This document shows positions 8,570 to 17,435 of a stretch of 64,000 nt of DNA, piece by piece; position 1 is the first letter of the stretch, and the number at the start of each line of letters is the position of its first letter. Source of the stretch: JANNWF01 sp052390415 (GTDB lineage Bacteria; Pseudomonadota; Gammaproteobacteria; Xanthomonadales; Xanthomonadaceae); contig JBQTGY010000065.1 in assembly GCA_052390415.1 (NCBI GenBank), positions 7,166 to 71,165 on the forward strand, in the 5' to 3' direction. The notes below the pieces were generated by a model. That model was not told the origin of the DNA and did not search any database. It was given only the letters and a program-made list of their open reading frames with translations. The position numbers and the translations under genes were made by a program.

Positions 8570-10008
8570 GGGTGGAGAAGCCGCATGGTTGGTGCGTCTT
8601 CTGAATGGGTCTCCACCCAGCGTCGCCCGATGGGGGTCAGGCGGTAACGCTGGTTGCTGCTACGTGGCTTGTCGGGCTGGGTCATCTCGATCAGGCCAGT
8701 GGTGACCGCCGCTTGCTGGTAGTGGATGCGAAAGTGCTTTTCGTCCCGGAGGCCGAGCAGCTTCATGAGCTGATCCCGACTCATCTCGCCTTGCAGCACT
8801 GCGAGAAGTCGTGCGACTTCGGGGGTGACTTCGGGGGTGACTTCGGGGGTGGCGGTGATCACCGGCCTCGGAATGACCACCTTGAACTGGTTGCCTGCTA
8901 CTTCGTTCTCGAATCGAATCTCGGGCCATTCGTCCAAGGCGCGAGGAATGCCTGAGCCCAAGCCTCGGTAGGGCAGAATGTGGGTGGCGTGCTCGGTCAA
9001 CGTTGGGTTCCGCCGGTTGGTGACGCCGCGCCGAATCGCATCGATGCTCAGGCTGTCGGGCAGGTGGCCGGGGCTGATGATCTCGATGCGGTCATCGAAA
9101 ATCAGCAACCGAATCGACGCGCTGGTGAAGTAATCGCGGTGAATCAGCGCGTTGACCAGCAACTCGATGATGGCCTGTTCCGGCACTTCCAGCACGCCCA
9201 AGGAATTGAAATTCTGACCCGCTTGGACGTGGTGGAGGTTGCGCTTGATGAAGCCGAGGCTTCGCTGATATTGCTCCAGCAGAGTGCCATCGATGTCCTC
9301 GCTGTCCAGATACTGATGGCTGGCAATTGAAGTGCCCGGAAAGGCCACTGCCTTGACCATGAATGCAGGCCGATAACGCTGAGGACGAGTGCCGAATAGC
9401 AGCAGTCCGGCGAGTTTGAGCTCGTGCCCGTCGCCCAAGCCGATGTTCTGCAACGTCTGCGACAGAGGGTGGCCGGAAGCCTGGACCGACTGGCCGTAGC
9501 GCCGACTGAAGTACACATCGAAAGCCTTGTCATCGATGTCGGCTGCCAAGGTGCCTTCAACAGGTACAACGTCGGCGTAGATCAGGCCTGCGCGTTGAAA
9601 CAGACGCTGGATTTCCTCTCGCGCAGTGACGTGGCGCTTGTCCGCACCGCTCTTGACCCAAATGCGGCCCTGGTTGTCGAGGTAGGGCTTGCTCAAGCCA
9701 TCGGGCACAGTGACGACGATCACCACGCCATGCGCCGTCTGGACGTTTTCGGTAGTGGGATGAATCGGCGGCCGCACGTTTTGTGATGCCGCATTCGAGA
9801 TCAGCTGGTTCAAGCGCCGGACGTTGCTGGCGTCCAGCCCGGTTGCGCTGCCGGCGTCAGCCGCGCCCAAAAGCAATAGCCCGCCACCACTGTTGGCGAA
9901 CGCGGCCAGCTCCGCCGCGATGCTGTCCGGGTTGGTCTCATCGTGCTTGAACTGGTGGCGACTGTCTTCGCCGCGCGCGAGGATGGACTGGAGATCGCTC
10001 TCTTTCAT
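8566..10008 (-). CDS. AlbA_2/Schlafen-type ATP-binding protein (RecG-like C-terminus)
   Basis: A 480-residue protein starting at MKESDLQSIL. Residues about 1-130 form an AlbA_2 (Schlafen-like, DUF4325) domain with FANSGGGLLLLGAAD; the middle has a HATPase_c_4/RecG-like region (LLVNALIHRDYF, FDDRIEIISPG); and the C-terminus is a winged-helix segment. Three 12-bp direct repeats at 8818-8853 encode a TPEVTPEVTPEV linker. Proteins like this are often encoded inside type I restriction loci, and here the gene begins four bases after the stop of an hsdR remnant, which supports that origin. Residues upstream of 10008 in the open frame are shadow sequence of hsdR. Confidence 0.82.
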   Translation of the reverse strand: MKESDLQSILARGEDSRHQFKHDETNPDSIAAELAAFANSGGGLLLLGAADAGSATGLDASNVRRLNQLISNAASQNVRPPIHPTTENVQTAHGVVIVVTVPDGLSKPYLDNQGRIWVKSGADKRHVTAREEIQRLFQRAGLIYADVVPVEGTLAADIDDKAFDVYFSRRYGQSVQASGHPLSQTLQNIGLGDGHELKLAGLLLFGTRPQRYRPAFMVKAVAFPGTSIASHQYLDSEDIDGTLLEQYQRSLGFIKRNLHHVQAGQNFNSLGVLEVPEQAIIELLVNALIHRDYFTSASIRLLIFDDRIEIISPGHLPDSLSIDAIRRGVTNRRNPTLTEHATHILPYRGLGSGIPRALDEWPEIRFENEVAGNQFKVVIPRPVITATPEVTPEVTPEVARLLAVLQGEMSRDQLMKLLGLRDEKHFRIHYQQAAVTTGLIEMTQPDKPRSSNQRYRLTPIGRRWVETHSEDAPTMRLLHP

Positions 10009-10012
10009 GCGG

Positions 10013-10924
10013 TTACCGGATATGCCATTCCGCCGAGAGCGCCTCGGCCTGCTGCAACACTGTCTGCACCGCCGCGTCTTGCAAATCGGGTGGGTAGCCA
10101 TACTTGCGCAGGATGCGCTTGACCAGCACACGCATTCGGGCGCGCGCCGAATCGCGGTGTGCCCAGTCCACCGAGACGCTGTCCTTCAGACTGACCAGCA
10201 ATTCGTGAGCGATCAGCTTGAGCTTGTCGTCGCCCATGGCTTGCACTGCCGATTCGTTTTCCGCCAAGGCATCGTAGAACGCGATTTCCTCGTCGGAAAG
10301 GCCCGCTTCTTCGCCGCGTTGTCGCGCTGCACGGATATCCTTCGCCAGCTTGATCAGTTCCTGCAACACCTCGGCAGTCGTGATGGCGTTGGCATGGTAA
10401 CGGGCTACGGCGTCTTCCAGACGTTCGGAGAACGCCCGTGTCTCGACGATGTTGGCCTTGCTGCGTGAGCGGATGCCGTCGTTGAGCAGCTTCCGCAGCG
10501 CTTCCAGAGCAAGGTTCTGCTTTGGCATCTGCTGCACTTCAGCCAGGAACTCATCGGACAGAATGGAAATGTCCGGCGACTGGATGCCAGCCGCTTTCAG
10601 GATGTCCACGATCTCGGTGCTGACCACCGCACGGCTGACGATCTGCTGGATGGCGAAGTCACGCTCCTGCGAGGTCACGCCGGAGCCAGTGCTCGATTTG
10701 ACCAGCGCGGCGCGAATGGCTTGGAAGAAGCCGACTTCCTCGCGGATGCCGCGCGCCTCGTCGGAGGCTGACGCCAACGAATACGCCTTCGGCAAGGCCA
10801 GCACTGCGTCCTGATAACGCCGCTGAGCGTTCCTCTTGCCTTCCTCGGTGGTCTCCGCCGCCGCCCATGCGGCAGAAGAATTCTGATCCTCAGGACGGCG
10901 AATACCCACAGTGCAGCGCTGCAT
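10013..10924 (-). pseudogene. hsdR: 5'-truncated hsdR: C-terminal part of type I restriction endonuclease subunit R
   Basis: The frame encodes about 300 residues that match the C-terminal domain (DUF3387 region) of EcoR124-type HsdR: a VGFFQAIRAALVK block, SPDISILSDEFL, LEALRKLLNDGI, LSDEEIAFYDAL and the near-terminal RILRKYGYPPDLQ. Normal HsdR is around 1000 residues, with N-terminal nuclease and helicase motor domains; both are missing here, and no hsdM or hsdS lies nearby. Homology seems to begin within about 20 residues of the Met at 10924, so the break is near there. The fragment cannot restrict DNA by itself. Expression as a stand-alone protein is possible but unlikely. Confidence 0.85.
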
Positions 10925-11160
10925 CTCAGGTCGGCGGACGAATGGAAGGTGTTCGGCAGCCTATCAGGCTGACACACCGGCAGAACCGCTCTTCAACTGT
11001 GCCACGCCCTCATTCTGGCGAGACCGGGCCGGGGGAAGCTGCAAGCAAATGCGGGGCTGAGGTCTGGGACGCACTTACGAGGGTGGCGGGCGGCGGGAAA
11101 TTGGGGTCAAAGTAATCCAGCTCCCAGCCCGGCATTTGCTTCACCAAGCCCCGCTCTTGG

Positions 11161-12639
11161 TCAATCCGCCGCCACACACCGCTCCCGCGCCCACTCCCGC
11201 AGCCACTGAACTTTCTCCGCCATTAGCACGGACAGCGGTCGAGTGTTCTTGATCGAGGCGAGCAGGCGGGCGGTGTCGGCGGGTTGTTTGTCGGCGTGGG
11301 CGTCGTAGAGGGCGGCGACGATGGATTGTTCGATTTCGGCACCGGAGTAGCCTTCCGTGGCGGCGCTTAGCGTGGGTAAGTCGAAGCGCTCAACCGGCAG
11401 ACTTCTTCGCGTCAAATGAATTCGCAAAGCAGCGTCGCGGGCTTCGGTGTTGGGCAGGTCGACAAAGAAGATTTCATCGAAGCGACCTTTGCGCAGAAAC
11501 TCGGGCGGCAGCTGGCTGACATCGTTGGCGGTGGCGACGACGAACACCGGTGCCTTGCGCTCATTCATCCACGTCAGCAAGGTGCCGAGCACGCGCTTGC
11601 TGACGCCATCGTCGCTGCCCGACGTGGCCAAGCCCTTTTCGATTTCGTCGCACCACAGCACGCAGGGCGACATCGCTTCGGCCGCCTTCAAGGCGTCGCG
11701 AAGATTGCGCTCGGTTTCGCCGTGAAACTTGTTGTACAGCGCGCCAAAATCCAGCCGCAACAAGGGCACACCAAAGCCACCGGCACATGCCTTCGCGGCC
11801 AGACTCTTGCCGCAGCCTTGCACGCCGAGCAACAACACGCCGCGCGGTGGATCCAGTCCTTTGGGCGCATTGCCATCGACGAAGATCGCGCGCCGTTGGC
11901 TGATCCAGCGCTTGAGCTTCGACAGGCCCGCGACCTGCTCGAAATCCGCCACATCGGGCTCGAAGCTGAGCACACCGCCGCGGCCAAGCAGTTCGAACTT
12001 CGCGCGTTGTGCGGCCAGCACATCGGCCTCGGCAATCTTGCCGTCGTCGTGGATCAACTTACGCACGATGTTGCGCGCATCGATCATGGTCAGCCCGCGC
12101 AGATGCCGGATCAGCGAACGCTGCGCATTGGAGTCAATTTCAGCGCGCCGGCCGCTGTGTTCACGCGAATACGCGAACGCTTCGTCGCGCACCATCTTGC
12201 CTAGTGCGGCTTCATCCGGAAGACGAATCTCGAAGCGGGTCGCCAACGGTGCCAACTCGTCCGGCAATTCAATCTTGGCGCCGATCAAGACGATGCTGTG
12301 GCGCTCGCCTGCAGCGGCCAGCACCATCTCGCGCATGCGGCGGTTGTTGGCGGCATAACGCAGGTAAGGGCCGAAATCGAACAACAACCAGATGCTGCGA
12401 TTGTTGTCCTTCTGCATGGCTTCGAGCAGCACCGAGGAGTCATTGGCCTCCGGTGTGCCCATGTCATCCATGTCCAGCCGCTTCAGCCCGCGCGTGATGC
12501 TCCAGGTGTAGAGCGGCCTGAACAGTTCGGCAACCACGTGCCGGAACGCGTCAACCAACAGCGCCTCTTCGTTCGTTTCTATGACGATGAGTGGCGCGCC
12601 GGAGCGCAACAGTACGGCGAGGTCGTGAGCGTCGAACAT
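11161..12639 (-). CDS. Ycf46-like AAA+ ATPase
   Basis: A 492-residue protein with a degenerate N-terminal ATPase-like domain (about 1-220) and an intact C-terminal AAA+ domain: Walker A GVQGCGKS (272-279), Walker B VLWCDEIE (327-334), an arginine-finger region near LRKGRFDEIFF, and sensor 2. This two-domain pattern is that of Ycf46 proteins, known in cyanobacteria and plastids and scattered in other bacteria, where they have been tied to carbon and nitrogen metabolism. The role in this organism is unknown. It stands alone, divergent from the protease gene at 12792. Confidence 0.85.
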   Translation of the reverse strand: MFDAHDLAVLLRSGAPLIVIETNEEALLVDAFRHVVAELFRPLYTWSITRGLKRLDMDDMGTPEANDSSVLLEAMQKDNNRSIWLLFDFGPYLRYAANNRRMREMVLAAAGERHSIVLIGAKIELPDELAPLATRFEIRLPDEAALGKMVRDEAFAYSREHSGRRAEIDSNAQRSLIRHLRGLTMIDARNIVRKLIHDDGKIAEADVLAAQRAKFELLGRGGVLSFEPDVADFEQVAGLSKLKRWISQRRAIFVDGNAPKGLDPPRGVLLLGVQGCGKSLAAKACAGGFGVPLLRLDFGALYNKFHGETERNLRDALKAAEAMSPCVLWCDEIEKGLATSGSDDGVSKRVLGTLLTWMNERKAPVFVVATANDVSQLPPEFLRKGRFDEIFFVDLPNTEARDAALRIHLTRRSLPVERFDLPTLSAATEGYSGAEIEQSIVAALYDAHADKQPADTARLLASIKNTRPLSVLMAEKVQWLREWARERCVAAD

Positions 12640-12791
12640 GTTGCCAACAAGAGCGATGGGGAATGCAGCCTAGCAGCCTCGACTGCCGCCGTCATAAGGA
12701 TGACGTTGCGCGGCGGGGACCGTGACAACCGCTTGCGAGGTGCGGTGTATCCTCGCTTCACGACAGACAAGCGGGTAGCAGGAGTGACTCT

Positions 12792-15700
12792 ATGTGGCAG
12801 TTTCCAATGATCCGACTCGGCTGGCTTCTCAGCGCCACCTGCATGATCGTAGTGGCTGCTTCGCCAGCTCGGGCCAGCGAGCCGCCACCGCTTGCCGCTG
12901 CCTCCCGCATTACCTTGCCCGCCCTCGACGTGAGCAAGGCTTTGGCCGAGGACATCGACGAAAAGCGGTTTGGCATCGCCCGCCGCTTCGGCTTGGTGGC
13001 GAAGCTGAAGGGCGTGACCTTGGCAAGCGGCGAATGGACACAACTGTCCGACAGCAGCTGGTTATGGCGACTGCAAGTGAATGCACCCGGGGCCAAGGCG
13101 CTGGATTTCAGTTTCAGCCAGTACCACTTGCCTTATGGCGCAACGCTCAGCATTCGCGAGCTCAACAACAAGCGCAGCATCGGGCCCTACAGTGATCGAG
13201 ACAATCGCGTGTATGGCGAGCTCTACACGCCGTTGCTGGAAGGCAACAGCGCCTTGCTCGAATTGCGGGTGCCGGCGGATAGGCGTGAATTGGTGCGGCT
13301 GCAGTTGGCCGGTGTGGGGCGCGCGTATCGCGGTGCTTTTGGTGACTCTGCGGGTACCGCTGCGTCGAAGTCCGGCAGTTGCAACGTCGACAGCATCTGC
13401 CCGCAGGGCGACCCGTGGCGAGCGCAGATTGCCTCGGTGGCCCACTATTCCTTTCAAAGCGATGCGGGCGGCATGTTCGTCTGCACCGGCCAGCTGACCG
13501 CCGACGCCAGTCGCAGCGACAACCGCCTGATCACCACCGCCAACCACTGCATCAGCAGTGATGCCGAAGCGCGTTCGATGGTGTTCTATTGGGGTTACGA
13601 AAACCCCACCTGCCGCACGCCCGGCAGCGCTGCGAGTGGTACACGCATCCCACTGACCGGCAACTTCCGCGCCACCCAGAGTGGTGCGACGCTGCTCGGC
13701 AGTCACGGCGAGAGCGACTTCACCCTGGTTCGCCTCGATGACTTTGTGCCGAGTTCGGCGCAGGCGATCGCGACCGGTTGGGATCGTCGCGAGATCATTC
13801 CGGCGCGTACTTTCTCGGTCCATCACCCGCAAGGCCACGAAAAGCGCATCAGCTTTGACGACGACCCGCCGGCGTTGGTCAATGCACCTGTCAGTGGCAT
13901 CACCGGCACCCGCTATTGGCACATCCTGGCATGGAATCTGGGTACCACCGAGGGCGGCTCGTCCGGCTCCGGACTGTGGAATACCGAGGGCCGCTTGATT
14001 GGTGCCTTGAGCGGTGGAGAGGCCAACTGCAGCACCAACATCAACGATTATTACGGCCGCCTGTCCACCGCCTGGGAAGGCGGAGGCAGCGCGGCCACCC
14101 GCGTACGCGATGGCCTGGATCCATTGGGCACCGGCGCACAGTTTGCCGATGGCGGCAGTGCGTCACTGGGCGGCGTGACCTTGAGCTCGACCGCATTCGC
14201 GAATTCGCCGCAGGCCGGGCAGACCGTATTGTTTGAGGCGACAGCGACGGGCGGCGTGCCGCCTTACACGTATCGCTGGGATCTGGATGGCGATGGCGAG
14301 ATCGACCGCAGCAGCACGGCCGCGCGCATCGAGGCCACCTTTCCACGCGCAAGCTCGGTACAGGTCAGCGTGCAGGTCAGCGATAGCGGTGGTTTGAGCG
14401 GCATGGACAGCCGCAGCTTGGCCGTCGTCGGTCCGCGCCTGCAGGCGGAAGCGGTCGGTGCGGCCACCCAAGTGTGTGGCAACAACAACGCGCTGGTCGA
14501 TCCGGGTGAGCGCTGGCAACAAGTGGTGCGCCTGAGCAACGTCGGTGACATCGCGCAGACACCTGGTCACGCCTTGTTTGCCGCCGCCAGCGGGAGTTTG
14601 CCGATTGGCCCCAGCAGTAGCGGCTACACCGCGACCACCTCGGCCATTGGCGGCTGTGGTTTCAGCTGGGTCGATCTGGTCAATGGCGCCAACGCGGTGC
14701 CGTTGTTGCCGACGACGGTTGCCAATGGCAATGCCTTTGGTCCGCTGGACGATGCGCGCACGGCGGTCATCACCTTGGGCGGCACCGGCTTCAACGCGTT
14801 CGGCACGGTGCGAACGCAGGCGGTGATGTCGACCAATGGTTACTTGTCATTTGATCCGCAGGAAACGGGCGGCGATTTTTCGCCCACCTGTACCGCAGAC
14901 TTCAACGCGGGTGCCGCCGGTCCGCAGTTGCGACCGTATCAGGATGATCTGCTGGTATTGGGCAGCGGCAGCACGCCTGCCACCGGCGCCGGTTTGCGCT
15001 ATCGCTACTTCGATATCTGCCCGCGTAGCGGCGAAGTAGGCGGCGCCCAGGGCTGCCATGTGTTCAGCTGGACTCGCATGCAGCGCTACAACGGCAACCA
15101 GCCGACGGGAGACTTTGACTTCCAGGCGATTGCTTACGCCGGCCGTGGTCAAATCGCTTACCAGTACCGCACGGTCTCGCCCGACGCCGGCGCCGCCGCG
15201 ACCATTGGCATTGCCAGTGCCACGGGCAGCGAAGTGTTGAACGTGTCCTGTCAAGCCGGCAGCCCCGCTCCGGAAAACAGCGCGGCCTGCGTCTTTGCCC
15301 CAGGTGGGCAACCCAACAACCAGTCGCTGGTGCGTTTGCCAGCCGCCGTGCAAGCCGTTGCAGCCATCGCCATTGGCCAATCGACGACACTCAGCGTGCC
15401 GTTCAGCGTCGATGCCGGCGCCGCCTGTGGATCGAGCCTGGCCTTCGACTTTGTGGCGGCGGCGAACGCCACCAGTCATTCGGTGGAGAGCCGGCGCGTC
15501 TATGACGGCACGCTTGCCAGCACCTGTCAGCCGGTGACCGGCTGCACGGTGCAAGGCACTCCGCCGAGTGTTCGGCCGGGTCTGTATTTCAATCCGCAAC
15601 GTTCCGGTAATGGCGTGCTCAACTTCGTCTATCCGCAAACCAACGGGCGGGCGATTTTTGGCGGCGCCTGGTACACCGCGCTGCGCAATCGCACCCCCGT

Positions 15701-16304
15701 CTGGTACGCCTTGCAGGGCGAGATCGCCGATGGCGCTGGGCGGGTGCCGATTGTCCGTTTCAGCAATAGCGGCGCACCGAGTGGATTCACACCCGTGCCG
15801 GCGGCGGCGGGTGATGCATGGGTGGGGCAGATCGATGGCACCAGCATGCTGCTGGCGTGGCGGCTAAGCAATGGCGACAGCGGTGCGGAGCGGATGGAAG
15901 CCACGCCGCTGCCGTTTGGCTCGCCCAACCACACGCAAACCTGGTTCAATCAGGCGCAGTCGGGTTGGGGTCTGGCGATCGAGGGTCTCAACGCGGGTGG
16001 TCCCTTTGAGTTCATCGGTGCCTTCATCTACGACGCGACCGGTGTAGCGCGCTGGGCGGTGGGCGACATCGCCAGCTTCAGCGGCGGCAACGTGCCCCTG
16101 ATTGCTCATCGCCCGCATTGCCCGGCCTGCCCGTGGATCCTCGATTGGACCAGCGATGGGCGATCAGCCGGCAGCCTGCAGATTGGTTATGGCTCGCGCA
16201 CTAGCGGCACACTATCCACCACCATCACCCTGCCCGCGCCGTATGCGGGAACCTGGAATCGCAGCGCCCTTCCCATCGTCCCCATTGCGGAGCCGCAACC
16301 ATGA
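12792..16304 (+). CDS. large secreted trypsin-fold serine protease with PKD domain
   Basis: A 1170-residue exported protein with signal peptide (about 1-29). After an N-terminal propeptide-like region, the protease domain carries a plausible S1-type triad: His252 in TANHC, Asp309 in ESDF and Ser391 in GGSSGSG. The spacing and Cys-rich surroundings recall lysyl endopeptidase-like enzymes of Lysobacter and Achromobacter. A PKD-like domain follows at about 460-555 (GGVPPYTYRWDLDGDG), then long beta-rich regions of unknown type. AGGAG lies seven bases before the ATG. The stop overlaps the next gene, sixA, by four bases. It is probably an extracellular protein-degrading enzyme. Confidence 0.85.
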   Translation: MWQFPMIRLGWLLSATCMIVVAASPARASEPPPLAAASRITLPALDVSKALAEDIDEKRFGIARRFGLVAKLKGVTLASGEWTQLSDSSWLWRLQVNAPGAKALDFSFSQYHLPYGATLSIRELNNKRSIGPYSDRDNRVYGELYTPLLEGNSALLELRVPADRRELVRLQLAGVGRAYRGAFGDSAGTAASKSGSCNVDSICPQGDPWRAQIASVAHYSFQSDAGGMFVCTGQLTADASRSDNRLITTANHCISSDAEARSMVFYWGYENPTCRTPGSAASGTRIPLTGNFRATQSGATLLGSHGESDFTLVRLDDFVPSSAQAIATGWDRREIIPARTFSVHHPQGHEKRISFDDDPPALVNAPVSGITGTRYWHILAWNLGTTEGGSSGSGLWNTEGRLIGALSGGEANCSTNINDYYGRLSTAWEGGGSAATRVRDGLDPLGTGAQFADGGSASLGGVTLSSTAFANSPQAGQTVLFEATATGGVPPYTYRWDLDGDGEIDRSSTAARIEATFPRASSVQVSVQVSDSGGLSGMDSRSLAVVGPRLQAEAVGAATQVCGNNNALVDPGERWQQVVRLSNVGDIAQTPGHALFAAASGSLPIGPSSSGYTATTSAIGGCGFSWVDLVNGANAVPLLPTTVANGNAFGPLDDARTAVITLGGTGFNAFGTVRTQAVMSTNGYLSFDPQETGGDFSPTCTADFNAGAAGPQLRPYQDDLLVLGSGSTPATGAGLRYRYFDICPRSGEVGGAQGCHVFSWTRMQRYNGNQPTGDFDFQAIAYAGRGQIAYQYRTVSPDAGAAATIGIASATGSEVLNVSCQAGSPAPENSAACVFAPGGQPNNQSLVRLPAAVQAVAAIAIGQSTTLSVPFSVDAGAACGSSLAFDFVAAANATSHSVESRRVYDGTLASTCQPVTGCTVQGTPPSVRPGLYFNPQRSGNGVLNFVYPQTNGRAIFGGAWYTALRNRTPVWYALQGEIADGAGRVPIVRFSNSGAPSGFTPVPAAAGDAWVGQIDGTSMLLAWRLSNGDSGAERMEATPLPFGSPNHTQTWFNQAQSGWGLAIEGLNAGGPFEFIGAFIYDATGVARWAVGDIASFSGGNVPLIAHRPHCPACPWILDWTSDGRSAGSLQIGYGSRTSGTLSTTITLPAPYAGTWNRSALPIVPIAEPQP

Positions 16305-16783
16305 GCAATCAACTTACCGTGTACCTGTTGCGTCACGCGCCAGCCGAAGCCGCTCGCGGTGGGCAGGAGGATGCCCAGCGTGCGTTGTCTGCGCGCGGGA
16401 TCGAAGAAGCCGATGCCGCTGCGGCGTGGTTGGTCGGCAAGACCAAACCGAAACGAGCAATCTGCTCGCCCGCCTTGCGAGCACAACAAACCCTGCAGCG
16501 CGTCACCGCACGCACGGGTGAGATCGAAACCATGACCGAGCCCAGCATCTACGAAGCCACCCCCGGCCAGTTGATGGACGTGATCGAAACCCACCGCGAT
16601 GCCGGATCAATCCTGCTGGTGGGCCACAACCCCGGATTCGAAAGCGTGGTGGCCCTGCTCACCACCGGTCAAAGCGGCGACCACCGCGGCATGCCGCCGG
16701 CAGGTTGTGCCGTTCTGCATTTTTCTGCTGACGCCGTGATCGAGCCCGGCGCTGCGCAGCTCACTGAATTCTGGTCGCCTTGA
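16301..16783 (+). CDS. sixA: SixA phosphohistidine phosphatase
   Basis: A 160-residue histidine-phosphatase-superfamily protein of SixA length. The RHA motif (Arg11, His12) supplies the phospho-accepting histidine, and GHNPG (His109) the second catalytic histidine. SixA removes phosphate from histidine phosphotransfer proteins, including ArcB and the nitrogen PTS protein NPr in E. coli. The ATG overlaps the protease stop by four bases and the yceI-type gene follows four bases later, so it sits inside a tightly packed run of otherwise envelope-related genes. Confidence 0.88.
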   Translation: MSNQLTVYLLRHAPAEAARGGQEDAQRALSARGIEEADAAAAWLVGKTKPKRAICSPALRAQQTLQRVTARTGEIETMTEPSIYEATPGQLMDVIETHRDAGSILLVGHNPGFESVVALLTTGQSGDHRGMPPAGCAVLHFSADAVIEPGAAQLTEFWSP

Positions 16784-16787
16784 TCGT

Positions 16788-17435
16788 GTGCTGAAACTGG
16801 CGGTGGCGGATCGGTGGTCACTGCGGATCGCATTGCGGGCGCTGTTGCTGATTGGCGTGCTGGCATCCCAATCGGCAGCTGCGGCCGAGCTTGCATCTGC
16901 CGGATCTTCGGCTGAGGTGGCCAGCCTGCCCGGATTGCAGATCGATTCGAGCCAATCGCGTGCCGGATTTTCGGTCCGCGTGGCCTGGGTACGAACCTTG
17001 CCCGGCCAATTCGATCAAATTGAAGGCGCGATTGCCCGGCAACTTGGGCAGCGCACCCTCAGCGTCGATGTTCGCCTGGCCACCAGCAGCCTGACCATGG
17101 CGGATTCCGACCACGCCGAGTGGGCGCAATCGCCGGAGTTTTTCGACGCGGCGCGCCACCCATGGATTCGCTTTTTCGCCGAAAGTGTTCCCGAATCCTT
17201 GCTGGTGACCGGCGGTGACCTCAGCGGTCAGTTGAGCCTGCGCGGCATCCATCGGCAAGTCACGTTTTCGGTGCAGCCGACGACCTGCGCGCGGCCCGGA
17301 ATCGATTGCCCGGTAGAGGCCTTTGGCGAGTTGAAGCGCAGCGAATTCGGCATGCAAGCGCGGCGCTTTGTGGTCGCCGACAAGGTTCGTCTGAACCTGT
17401 CGATCCGCGTTGCCGAGACAATCCGCAAGCGATGA
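16788..17435 (+). CDS. YceI family periplasmic protein
   Basis: A 215-residue exported protein. An N-terminal hydrophobic stretch (about 13-35) acts as signal peptide, and the mature part shows the YceI lipocalin-like fold pattern: a SQSRAGFSVR entry strand, a TMADSDHAEW segment, EFFDAARHPWIRF, and LRGIHRQVTF. YceI proteins bind isoprenoid-type lipids in the periplasm. The start is a GTG at 16788. The stop overlaps the next gene by four bases (ATGA). Confidence 0.85.
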   Translation: MLKLAVADRWSLRIALRALLLIGVLASQSAAAAELASAGSSAEVASLPGLQIDSSQSRAGFSVRVAWVRTLPGQFDQIEGAIARQLGQRTLSVDVRLATSSLTMADSDHAEWAQSPEFFDAARHPWIRFFAESVPESLLVTGGDLSGQLSLRGIHRQVTFSVQPTTCARPGIDCPVEAFGELKRSEFGMQARRFVVADKVRLNLSIRVAETIRKR

